A stretch of 64,000 bases of DNA from Lamellibrachia columna. Lineage: Eukaryota; Annelida; Polychaeta; Sabellida; Siboglinidae. The stretch covers positions 9,845,081-9,909,080 of the forward strand of contig OY759263.1 of NCBI GenBank assembly GCA_963662155.1, in the 5' to 3' direction. The translations under genes were made by a program, and so were the position numbers. This document shows positions 20,796 to 32,200 of the stretch, in pieces. Within the stretch, counting starts at the first letter, position 1. Each line of letters starts with the position of its first letter. The notes below the pieces were generated by a model. The model did no database searches. It was not told the DNA's origin and saw nothing but the letters and a program-made list of their open reading frames with translations.

Positions 20796-23511
20796 TTATC
20801 AGTGTTTACGCTCCAACAATGACAAACCCGGACGATAACAAGGAGGCTTTCTACAACCAGCTGTCAAGTATGCTCAGAGACATCCCTCGTACCGATAAGC
20901 TACTGCTGATAGGAGACTTCAATGCAAGGATAGGAAGAGACAATGACAAATGGACCATGGTCATGGGCAAATATGGGATCGGGAAACGCAACTCCAATGG
21001 CGAGCTTCTACTGGCTTTGTGCTCTGAGTTCGAACTGATAGTGACGAACACCATGTTCAAGCAGAAGGATGAACGCAAGACCACCTGGATGCATCCTCGT
21101 TCCAGACACTGGCATATGATCGACTTCATCATCACGAGGTGTCGGGATAAGATGGACATCCACAGTACTCGAGCCATGCGTGGAGCTAACTGCTGGACCG
21201 ATCACCATATGCTGAGGTCAAAAGTGGCATTTAGAGTACGACAAAAGCACAACAGACAAGGGGTAAGAAAACCGACCAAGCTAAACACAGCAAAACTACG
21301 TACCATCAGTCATAGGGAGAGCTTCGAGCAGGAGATGGACAGCGCTCTCGCCCAATGGGAGGAGAAGGAAAGCTCAACACCAGATGAGGAATGGGCAGCT
21401 CTGCAACAGGTAGTATACAACACAGCTAAAACATTTCTCGGCAAGCCAGACAGAAAACACCAGGACTGGTTCGACCCCAACGACCAGGAGCTACAAAATC
21501 TAATAAGCAGAAGAGACCAATCCCACCAGAGAGTGTTGCAGACCAGGAGTACTAGATCCACCACTGCAGCGTACAAAGATGCCTGCAGACTGCTACAAAA
21601 ACGCACCCGTGCCCTGAAGTCAGAATGGTGGGAAATGAAGGCAGAGGAGCTGCAGAGATCTGCAGACAGAAATGACATGAAGGGCTTCTACAATGGACTG
21701 AAGGAAGTGTGGGGACCCGCGAAAAAGGGACCTGTTCACCTGAAGTCAACAGATGGAATGGAGACCTTCTCTGACAGCAAGAGAGTTGTGGCAAGATGGA
21801 GTGAACACTTCCAAAAACTACTCAACGTCCCTGGCGATATAGAACATGAAGCTCTTGTCAACATCCAGCAGCACATTACCAACACATGCCTTGATGAGAT
21901 TCCAAACATGGATGAGATGGCTAGAGCAATCGCCGGCCTGAAAGATGGCAAAGCACCTGGGAGTGATGGAATTCCTGCTGAAGTATGGAAGCACGGAGGA
22001 GACAATCTGTCCAACAGACTGCACCAATTAATCACCAAAGCCTGGGAAGAGGGTTCTGTACCACAAGCGTGGAAGGATGCCAGCATTGTAACCATCTACA
22101 AGAAAGGAGATCGAACAGACTGTGGGAACTACAGAGGAATCTCTCTTCTTTCCATAGCAGGCAAGATCTTCGCCAGGATCCTGCTCAACAGACTATCTAT
22201 TCACATAACACCAGAAGTAGTTCCGGAGACACAGTGTGGCTTCAGATCCAACCGGACCACAGCGGACATGATATTTTGTCTTCGACAACTACAAGAAAAG
22301 TGCATTGAGCAGGACCGACCACTATATATAGTATTTGTCGACTTCACGAAGGCGTTTGATACAGTCGGAAGGACTGGGCTATGGCAGCTACTGAGGAAAT
22401 ATGGATGCCCAGAGAAATTCACAACCATGATCGAGGCTCTACATACGGGAATGATGGCGAATGTGAGTGTTGGAGGGGAAGTCTCGGAAACGTTCGGTGT
22501 TACCAATGGTGTCAAGCAAGGCTGTGTACTGGCCCCCACGCTCTTCTCCATCTTCCTATCAGCAATGCTTGTCGAGGCTTTCCGAGGCATGGGAGATGGC
22601 GTCTATATACAGTCTAGACAGAGCGCTGACCTATTCAACATCGCACACTTCAGAGCGAAGACCAAGACTACCCAGATACTTGTGAGAGAGCTGCTATACG
22701 CAGATGACAGTGCACTGGTCGCCCACTCCGCTGAAGAGATCCAGAGAATAGTGGATGCTTTCTCCGATGCATCAAAGAAGTTCGGCCTGAAGATTAACAT
22801 CAAGAAGACGGAAGTGCTGTACCAACCCAACTCTACAAGAACCCGAGAGGAGGATATCATGGTTGATGGAAACAAACTGAACTCTGTTCCGGAATTCACC
22901 TACCTCGGAAGCACTATATCAAGTGATGGACGCATTGATGCTGAAATACAGAGGAGGATGGCCAAGGCTAGCGCATCTTTCGGCCGATTACGCCAGAGAC
23001 TCTGGAACAACCACCATGTGTCCACGCGGGTCAAAGGCAAGATCTACCGTGCAATTGTGCTATCCACCTTACTATACGGAGCCGAGGCCTGGACAGTGTA
23101 CAGACGACAGGTGAAAAAGCTGCATGCCTTCATGATGCGACATCTGCGTTCGATCATGAGGCTAACCTGGAAGGACAAAGTGACAAACAAGGAAATACTC
23201 GGTCGGATAGGGCTGCCCTCTATGGAAGATCTTCTGATCAAAAAGAATCTCCTGTGGACTGGACACCTCATGAGGATGTCATCAGACAGACTACCAAAGC
23301 AGATCCTCTACTCTCAATTGTCTTCTGGTCACAGACAGAGAGGACGCCCTCGTCTCCGGTTCAAGGATACCATCAAGAGAAACCTCAAGCTGAGAGACAT
23401 AAAGACCGACTCATGGACATCACTCTCACAGCAGAGAACTAAATGGAGTGCGGCGGTCAAGAAATGAAAGCAGTCTTTGTCGCATAGCGACTGACAGCAT
23501 GATGATGATGA
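20796..23511 (+). mobile_element. 5'-truncated LINE insertion with intact ORF
   Basis: The insertion is bounded by a perfect 21-bp direct repeat (20775-20795 and 23512-23532, beginning TGTACTTTAACTAC). It starts in the middle of the endonuclease domain and ends with a short GATGATGATG tail directly after a brief 3' UTR. The perfect duplication and uninterrupted ORF mark a recent insertion into the hAT-like element. The short UTR and simple-repeat tail recall RTE-type elements, but clade assignment needs phylogeny. Confidence 0.93.
20798..23467 (+). CDS. LINE polyprotein: partial endonuclease plus reverse transcriptase
   Basis: About 890 codons are open. Residues 1-150 are the C-terminal part of an endonuclease/exonuclease/phosphatase fold (ISVYAPTM, LLLIGDFNARIG, TWMHPRSRHWHMIDFI, WTDHHML). 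The RT follows with GKAPGSDGIPAEVW, NYRGISLLSIAGKIFARIL, VDFTKAFDTV, NGVKQGCVLAPTLFSI and the catalytic LLYADDSALVAH. The C-terminal region has FTYLGSTISSDG, LLYGAEAWTVYRR, WTGHLMRM and RQRGRPRLRFKDTIKR. The N-terminal catalytic part of the endonuclease is missing through 5' truncation. Upstream in-frame codons belong to the target duplication, not the element. No native promoter or start is retained. Confidence 0.92.
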   Translation: MSVYAPTMTNPDDNKEAFYNQLSSMLRDIPRTDKLLLIGDFNARIGRDNDKWTMVMGKYGIGKRNSNGELLLALCSEFELIVTNTMFKQKDERKTTWMHPRSRHWHMIDFIITRCRDKMDIHSTRAMRGANCWTDHHMLRSKVAFRVRQKHNRQGVRKPTKLNTAKLRTISHRESFEQEMDSALAQWEEKESSTPDEEWAALQQVVYNTAKTFLGKPDRKHQDWFDPNDQELQNLISRRDQSHQRVLQTRSTRSTTAAYKDACRLLQKRTRALKSEWWEMKAEELQRSADRNDMKGFYNGLKEVWGPAKKGPVHLKSTDGMETFSDSKRVVARWSEHFQKLLNVPGDIEHEALVNIQQHITNTCLDEIPNMDEMARAIAGLKDGKAPGSDGIPAEVWKHGGDNLSNRLHQLITKAWEEGSVPQAWKDASIVTIYKKGDRTDCGNYRGISLLSIAGKIFARILLNRLSIHITPEVVPETQCGFRSNRTTADMIFCLRQLQEKCIEQDRPLYIVFVDFTKAFDTVGRTGLWQLLRKYGCPEKFTTMIEALHTGMMANVSVGGEVSETFGVTNGVKQGCVLAPTLFSIFLSAMLVEAFRGMGDGVYIQSRQSADLFNIAHFRAKTKTTQILVRELLYADDSALVAHSAEEIQRIVDAFSDASKKFGLKINIKKTEVLYQPNSTRTREEDIMVDGNKLNSVPEFTYLGSTISSDGRIDAEIQRRMAKASASFGRLRQRLWNNHHVSTRVKGKIYRAIVLSTLLYGAEAWTVYRRQVKKLHAFMMRHLRSIMRLTWKDKVTNKEILGRIGLPSMEDLLIKKNLLWTGHLMRMSSDRLPKQILYSQLSSGHRQRGRPRLRFKDTIKRNLKLRDIKTDSWTSLSQQRTKWSAAVKK

Positions 23512-23869
23512 TGTACTTTAACTACACTACAAATTGGCACTAAACAATACTGTTGCAGACTGTCTGACTTGAATCACCAAACTTCTTCAGAAGAAGACTC
23601 AGATAGCAGTACTTAGAACTGTTACTTTTGAGAGCAACAAAGGCACTTTATGGCTAACTGATGAATGACTGGACTTCCTGGCTTAATTAAACAAATACAA
23701 GGATTATGGCCTGGAATGGTAACTAGTATAACTATGGATATGAACTAGAGGTTTCTGACCGGGATAAGAATCAAAAGATGCTGCCTCTTGAAGTGAAGCC
23801 TTTGTGGTTTCAGGGCATTCAATATGCAGAAAAGTGATCCACGGTGTGAATTTGTGAAAACTCATCAAT

Positions 23870-24545
23870 ACCAAGTAAAAATGAAACCACATCTACTAAA
23901 TTCAGAGCAGTGTGGTATTGCAACTTCAAAGGGTAATCAAATTCTTGGATTGATTAGAAGAAACATAACATACAAGGGAAAAAAGTTAATTATACCTCTT
24001 TATAAAGCAATAGTTAGACCTCATTTAGAATACTGTATACAAGCATGGAGACCATATCGTAAGAAGGATATAGATACGCTTGAACGCATACAAAGGAGAG
24101 CAACTAAAATTATTCCAGAACTGAGAGACCTTAGTTATGAAGAACGCCTGAAAGAATGTGGTTTAACAACTCTAGAGACAAGGAGGTTAAGAGGAGATCA
24201 GATTGAAGTTTTTAAGATATTGAATGGGTATGAAAATATTGATAGAAATATGTTTTTCTCACTCAAGAAGGATAGCAGAACTAGAGGACATGAGGTAAAA
24301 TTAGTAAAGGATCAATGTAGATTGGACATCAGGAAGCACTCGTTCTCACAGAGGACAATAAATGAATGGAACAAATTGTCTACAGATTGTGTAACTGCTA
24401 GCAGCATGAATATGTTTAAAAATAAGATAGACACATATCTCATGAGGGCGGGTTATAAGTAGATGAACATTGTTGGACTCTCGATAAGCCAATGGCTTCC
24501 TTGTCCACTTGCCATCTGGGCGTTTGGCTTGGATGGCAAATCTTG
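23870..24545 (+). mobile_element. CR1-like LINE, 3' fragment
   Basis: An open frame encodes the C-terminal tail typical of CR1/jockey-group elements: LYKAIVRPHLEYCIQAWRPY, DTLERIQRRATKIIPELRDL, YEERLKECGLTTLETRRLRG, and DIRKHSFSQRTINEWNKLST, ending at 24462. The end closely matches 5339-5560, so both copies are one family. After the stop both copies share GATAAGCCAATGGCTTCCTT and CTTGTCCACTTG, which is the family's 3' UTR. It lies within the hAT-like element, so it inserted after that element. Confidence 0.85.
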
Positions 24546-25199
24546 TTAAATGTAACAATAATAATTATTACAAATCAGGGGCTATTACATTGCAATTAAT
24601 ATCATGGTTGTCGCAATAGAATTAACATAATAAAAGTGTTTTTAATGATCCTGTATTAGAAAATGTATATATAACTCAGCTGAGATGCATGCAAGAACAC
24701 ACAATTTTTTTATTTGATTCATATGCAGGTAATACAATTCGCTACCATACTTTTTGAAATTATTGTCGTAGTTGTTAATGATTTGATAATAAGAAATTTT
24801 CACAATATCATATTGAAAAAGTATTCGGATGTACTTGTAATGTACTTGTAAAATCTGAGTACATTGAACATGAGTACGAGTATATGACCATAATTTCTAT
24901 GAGTACAAGTACTTCAAAAATGTATTTGAGTACCGAGTACTTCGGCCCCAGGTCTGGTTACAGTTCATTTCCAGGCAATTCCGCACTTGGCACGTTCTAT
25001 TAACTTCAGGACTAGTTGGTCCATTTGTGGTTACCCAAATCTGTCTTGTGAGGCCTCATGTAACTAGTCAGCCTTTCTTCAGAACATCTGACCAAGCTGA
25101 CCTCTCTGTGGTGTCGATGGGGGTGGTCGCAGCATCATCGTCCTAACTGGTTCTTTTACATCTCCAGTTAACGAGACAGTATCAATGTTAATGTGACTA

Positions 25200-25285
25200 G
25201 TCCAGGTCTCGAACCCAGAACTCTGGCCTGTAAATCAGATGTGTTTGGTGTTAACTCCTTCACCACCGTGGCTTCATTGGCCTGA
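25200..25285 (-). mobile_element. tRNA-derived SINE-like copy
   Basis: Read on the minus strand, box A-like AGCCACGGTGGTGAAGGAG is followed by TTAACACC and about 40 bp later by box B GGGTTCGAGACC. The spacing is tRNA-like. It is a different head from the SINE at 10612. Confidence 0.65.
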
Positions 25286-25459
25286 TTTGTCAATGTAAGT
25301 AACAAAATAAAGTGGAAACTCACACAAAAGTAGTCTGGATAATGATATTGATACAAGTTAAACATGATGATATACTTTTATTATAACTGGGATTAACTTT
25401 TCAGTGAGATCACAACATGAACTTTGATTTGTGCAGTGGATGAACAGAGTAAAGCGGCG

Positions 25460-26224
25460 ATGGAGCGGAAGAGACCACACCCTGCTGATGACCTTGACCC
25501 TGACTATGAGGATGTGGCCGATCAACAGAATAAACGCCAGCGGCAGGTAGAACATGATGGTATGTTCTGCCAGCCTGTTACATCTCGTCATGAAATATGT
25601 ATTTTTATGTGTTTTTTCTACAATTGAATTGTATAACATTTTTCATGAGATGTATTAATTATAAAAACACATTTATAAAATGTTTTGTCACTTCTATCTC
25701 AATTCTATCCAAGATTACAAGTCAACTGATATAAAGTGTATCTTTAATTTAGGCAGCTAAAAGTGGTTTTTGCTCTTTCTGGCAAGTGCAGATGCACTGA
25801 TTCCATGTAAGTTGGCCACAGTATATAAATCATGTAATGGACCACTAGAAGATTTGGTCCTGACAGGTCCTTGTCTGCAGCAATGAGCAGCAAGGTCTCC
25901 AAGAAATTGGTCTTAAATCTGTAACCTGTCGTGGACTCAAAGAGTGGTGGTCTCTATTTCTAACCCAGTGATTCTAGCTCCCGCGGCCGGAGCTGCTTCT
26001 CGGTTGGGCGCGTGAAAGCACCGGACAGGTAGTGTGTATGACTCCCTACAGGGTTCTACAGCTGTGTTGGGGTGGATTTATGTGTTATGACTATTGTCTG
26101 TTTACAGCCAAACTAGTGACAACAAAGAAGATTGAAGCAATCATACGGCAACAGTTTGCCCAGGAATTGCAGTATAAGGAGACAGAAGTCGACATTATTG
26201 ACCAGGTATTTTAATAATGTAGTG

Positions 26225-26287
<63 letters not shown>

Positions 26288-29200
26288 GACAAATGAGATG
26301 AAGTTGAAAATAGAACCAGCAACTTCAAGGAGAAAAGAGATAGAACCACCATTAATGAGATATTTGACAACTTGACGCCATAAAGACACATTTGGTCAAG
26401 CAGAAAGTAGGATGTTAACAGTAACAACATATACAATACATTTATTATGGTAAAGACATGTTCTAAACTGTGTATCACAAATATGTCCTCCCATACTCCC
26501 ACTGCCAGGCAGGTCCTTCAGTTCCACCACTTGTCTTGTCAAGGTCACCGTCAGGGTCAGTGTCGGCTCTCGATTTGGTACTGATTCCAACTGAAACTGG
26601 AATCAAAATATTGCTCAGGAAGAGGAATCAGACGTGTAATTAGCGCAACTGAAATAAAGTTGGAAATTTTGGAATTGAAATAAAGCAGTTGGATTTGAGA
26701 TTAGAAGAAACAATATGAATTGCAAATTTAGGACATTTATTATGCATGTTATATACATTGTGCAGCTTCAGATGGTGTCGTTTGATTAAATAAGTGTGTA
26801 TTTGGTATGATTTCAGCGACTCTATAAGGCCCGACAGAAGTTGGATCGCCTGAGGGCCTGTCTTGTAGGGTCTTATTACAGCACTGTGACCCAGGCTACA
26901 GGACAGGTAGACACAATATACATCTTTCTAGTCCACTCCAATATCTTGTACATGTAACTGTATGTTTTCATTATTTAATTTTTTGGCCATTATACATTAT
27001 ACATTTTTCCATGGGGTATTGTTCTAAAATTTAATACTATCCACTCTAAAATACTGGTTTTTTTAAATATTTTTTATTCATGTTATAGTAAGAAGGCCCT
27101 GTTTGCACGGAAAACCTTAAAATATTTTATACTTAAAAAGTCATAAAATTGTTCATTGAACAGGCTGCAGAGAAATACTCAATGTTGACCCAAATACTGC
27201 ATGTTGTCTATCCATGTGAAAAAAGCAGAAAAATCCCTGTGCCATGTCTAGATTTATTTTTACACATGCAGACAATATACTCTATTCTACAGTTATGATT
27301 TTGTAATTGCGCTCATGTGCAACTGTGCTACTCCGCCAGTGGACTTGGACAGCTACGGGCGGGGCAGCTTGCAAATGTTCTAAATCCCAGCAGCGTGTAT
27401 ATGTTGAAAAACAGAATTGACAAATATCTCTGATAGATGGCTTTTTATTTGTTGGTTTACGGACCCTAAATTTCCGTTATTGGATGAAGAAAACACTTTT
27501 TCTCCTGGGCATTTTCTCTAATGCGATTGTATTTGTCATCTTCATGATGTATTCTCGAAACTAAAGGATGATTATAAACTAAATATAAGATACTGGGAGA
27601 TAGGTGGTTATCACCAGGCATACAGTGTATTGGTTTTGAGCACTTTCGGTCCAAGTAGTGCCGCGTTGCTTCAGTGACTTCTGCAGTCAGCATCACTGGT
27701 TTATATTATCGCTCACTGCGGATGCAATCCACAGTGCCATTTGGACTGCAAAAGTGCACAAAAATGCAATATGTTAAAAGAGTATCTGTTTTTTTATGTG
27801 GAATGAATGCATTGGCATAGAAAAAATGAGGCAATAGTGTCGAGGCAATAGGGTCGTTTGTGTGCATACAGATTTGGACAGCATATCTGTGACTTATTTT
27901 TGCATACATATCACATGGCATATGTTTTTGTGTAAATCTGTAAACCAAAAAATAAAAGGCGTAATTGTCCCCTTGCCATCTTTATTTCTTTGGATGGCAA
28001 TTTTTATAAATATTGTTAAATATGATGTAATATTTTTGTGTCACATGATCACATTTCCTGTGACCTCACTTGTAATGTAATGTTCACATGACGTCACATT
28101 GCACAGAAAAAACCAGGTCAGGAGCCGTCCTTGAGCATCCATCCAGCAGTGAAACAACATCTCGGCAAGGCACCCCTTGGAGTCATCAGTGACTCGGACA
28201 CAGGTCATGACCTTGCAGCAACCCCTCCGACCGCCACAGATGTCAGGGCACTCCCTGGGATCAGGGAAGAGAAGGGCGCAGCCGGGACCAACCGCAAGGA
28301 ACAGCAGGACATTAGTGTGCTTCAAAAACCTAAAAGTGTAAGTTGGTCTCAGTCATCGGGACTACTGGGAACAACAGGGGTAGAATTACCCCCCCTGGTA
28401 ACTCTAAAACTGTAGGTAGCCAGCCGGGTTATCTGGTAGCTATAATATCTAGTAGCCCATTGTAGCATGGTTCCTCACCCAAATTATATCTTTGTTGGCC
28501 AGTATGCCAGTGACAGTAACTGTTTATATCGGTTCAAAGCAAAGGTACAATCATGACACATATTTTATTTAATAACTTTTTTCTGTGGTCAAATTAGTAC
28601 AACCTCCCTTATTTAGGCAGTTTATTTCTAGTATTTTATTGTTACTTGGAATGTTGTGTATGTTTTTATCAATGTAATGATTAGGTTGATTGTAAAGTAT
28701 CACACAGCGAATGGTCGTAGCTGTTTCAATTATGTCACCTGACTTTGATGACAGATGACGCCGAATGTGACACAGAGTATGGGCCATGGAGGCAGAGGGC
28801 ATTTTAAAGAAAAGAGACGCATCATCATAGGAAATGTTTCCAGGTGAGTTATCCATACAGATTTCTCTCTCAGCTTCTCATGTCAGCCACTGGGGTCAAA
28901 CTCATGTCAGCCACTGGGGTCGAACTCATGTCGACCACTGGGGTCGAACTCTGCTGGCTCCAACCATCTATCTCCAGACATCTTTATTTCTTGTTTCCAT
29001 TTTCAACTCTATGCTATCTCCAATGTCTTCTTTTAGGCAGTCAATGAATGGTCTGCCTTGGCTTGCTCTTCCATGTGCCGACTGCTACAGATCCTTGCCA
29101 TGTCGTCATTGTGTCTGGAACAGTGCCTGGCAAATCTCAGCCACCTTTCCTGTATCCTGTCTGTAAATTTACTCATTCCACTGTAGAGCTCTGTGTTAGT

Positions 29201-32200
29201 CAGTTGTTGCTGCCACTGAATGCTAAAAGCAGTTTGCAGCATTCCTGTGTAAGTCCCATCTATTTATTTTACTTCTGAATGTTTTTGTCATTGTCCACAA
29301 TCTGCATCCATAATTATAGGATCACAGACTCCACCATTTCTATGAATGCATGTTTTTGTGTGGTTGTGCAGACGTTCATATTTTACTCTCCGTGCCAATG
29401 CCTTCGTGGTCGTGATGTCTGTGGCTGTATTGCCGTCCCAGGAGCAAAGGTATTCGGGCTCATCAAACATGTTGATGTTAAACCAGTTTATGAAGAGCAG
29501 CTGTGTAACACATCACACTGTCACACAGGTACATCTTGACAGAGAAGCGTGACGCAGGTGACAGGGCCACGCACAAGTGGATGGTTTATGTGCGTGGCTC
29601 AAAGGAGCACCCCAATATATCATCATTCATCAAGAAAGCCTGGTTCTTTCTACACCCCAGTTACAGCCCCAACGATCTCGTGGAAGTCAGGTAAACAATT
29701 GTACAGGACACGAGGACTTTCTCGTTCCCAGGGGTGGCTTTATATAGTTTCTCACTCATTTCATGTAACAAATAGAACCTATCTAGTATCTACTACGACA
29801 TGCCAGCTCATTTGTGCAAATGTGTTATTTAGTTTGAGTGAAATCATCGGACAAACTATTAAATTTATTTTTGACTGCTAAAAATGTGGTGCTACTATAT
29901 TCAGACTTTCACAGGTTACCAAATCATGCAATCAAAGTTAATCCTCTTAACTTTTTTAACAAAGGTGTACACACTTATTAAACCGACTGCGCAAATTATT
30001 TAAACTTTTCATGCACTACAGATTTGACACCAACAAACCTGATTCACAGTCAACTAAATCAATGGAGGGTCTTTTAAAAACAACTGCATGGGACCTTGAT
30101 TATTGCTGCAGCAAAATAACCAATAGTATTAGTTAGTATTAGTTAGTATTAGTCAAATATGTGGCCATAAAATGTGGTGTGTTGTTGTTTCTATTGGTTA
30201 TCGGCTGTTTTTGCTCAGTTTCATTTATTATACGTCCATTGTTATTTATTTTGCATTGTGTTTTCTACTGGTGAATTGTGATGTCTTCAAATTGTGTGAT
30301 ATAATTTTATTACAGTTAGTATAATTGTCGGTGTAAGAGAATTTGTCCGTTTATTTCAGATACGTATAATTGTTACTTTGTTTTTATAATTAATGGTTAT
30401 ATATTAATACATTTGCATTTCTGACTTACATTAATTATCACACCGTATTATACACTTTAACATGTGTTCTATTCAGGACTTCTATACGTATTCTGATTTC
30501 AATATATTTAACCCTATGTCCTGTTGTTCCCCCGTAGCCAGGAGCCATTCCACCTGATCCGGAGGGGTTGGGGAGAGTTCCCCATACGGGTGCAGCTACA
30601 CTTTGTCGACCCCCGCAACAAACGTGTCGACGTGATTCATCACCTAAAGGTAGTTCTAAGCACCCCTCTGCAGGGTGGAGGTCAAATACAAGTATGCTGC
30701 ATTGTAAACGCTAAATTCACACCTGTGCACCTTCCGTATTTTTCCATATTTGTTACGGAATCTAATGGCAAATACGAAAATATGCTTTCATTCATTTTGT
30801 TACGGAATTGCACATATTAAAATTACGAATACATTTCATTGAGAAAAACCATGACGCCAACTATCCCGAAAATTAAAACTAATCCGCTAGATGTGAGTTG
30901 AGCGCACTGTCTGCAAACGACCCGGATGTCATGCGAGCTCACCCTGTGAAATGGTCCACGTTGTTTTGAATAGAAAATGGAATGTGTGAAGCGCAAAGCT
31001 GAGTCTTCAACATCAAAACATGACGAAGCGTTGCCTAAAAAATGTGCCCATACGCAGATTTTTTGGACATCGTACACAACACAATGGCCATGTGTTGTAC
31101 CGGCATGGAGCAAGTTGTCATGTTATGCTCACAGTATAGTTTGTGATGAAGATTTTTCGATTGGTCATGGCGGTGGAAATGACGTTCGCCGACATGTTGA
31201 GTTAAATAAACACAAGGCTAACAGGCAGCGCTGGAAAAAAAATTTGCAGTATATTTAAGAAAAATAAAAATGCATTATATTTAAGAAAATCAAATTTTTA
31301 GTTTTCTTAATTATGACGCATTTAAAATCATGAATCATAGTATAGTGTGTGTGCGAAAACAATTATATATTTTGCACAATAAAAGTGTTACTTTAAAAAT
31401 ACTGAAAATGGCTCTGAAAATACTGAAAGCTATGGCATTAGGTGCACATGTCTGTAAATTATATTTACAACACTTGTATTTACCAAAAAATATTACAATT
31501 ACAACAAAAAGAAATGTTACAATTATAAAAAAAAATACAGTTATCACCAGAAAGAACCATCACAACAACAACTGGTACAAAACAGGATGACCTGGCAAGG
31601 TCCCATGTGGATGACTTATCATCTGCATAAAACAAAATATGTGTCAACAACATCCACTCTACTGTGGCATACAAAATCTCAGCTGCTGTGATATACACAT
31701 AAAACAGTACGTTTCCAAATGCAGCACCCACTGTACTGTGTCAGTCTAGTATGGGAACTGTAAATATAAATCTGCCTAACAGTGTTGCCATCTGTTGACT
31801 ATTGTGAATATAATGTCCACACCAAAACTATTTGAGGTTGCTACATATACACTTCATGAAAATACTTCCCAAATCAGCAAGATGGGCATCATAAAAATCA
31901 AACATGATTTGCTAAACAGAAGGTAAATGATCGGTCGAAGTGTTTAAGAACCGTTGCCACTGCCACATGTAAGCAAGACATCCTGGCAGACATTATTGCT
32001 CATGCGTAAATTACATAGCTAAAAGCAAGCATGAAATACAGCATTAAGAATGCAGGTTATGATCACACATGGTGATTACATTGTTTTATAAAACGAGATT
32101 AAACAGACCATGTCTGTTCATTTTGGTGAATTTTGGTGAATTCATGCATTCTAGCTGTTGTTACTGGATTTAACTACAGCGGTCAACTACAATTACACAG

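Larger units (their letters stand above)
20221..24956. mobile_element. hAT-like DNA element carrying nested LINE insertions
   Basis: The left end CAGGCCTGGGGCCGAGTAC is matched in inverted form by the right end, GTACTTCGGCCCCAGGTCTG. Both subterminal regions are rich in GAGTAC/AAGTAC motifs (20230-20310 and 24820-24945). Flanks are GTTGCAGT (20213-20220) and GTTACAGT (24957-24964), a 7-of-8 match fitting the 8-bp duplication typical of hAT elements. No transposase is recognisable. After removing the nested LINEs the host element is roughly 1.2-1.4 kb, so it was probably non-autonomous. Confidence 0.8.

Noticed and set aside
22201..22590. Antisense and alternate frames within the 20798-23467 LINE
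   Set aside because: Shadows of the RT coding frame.
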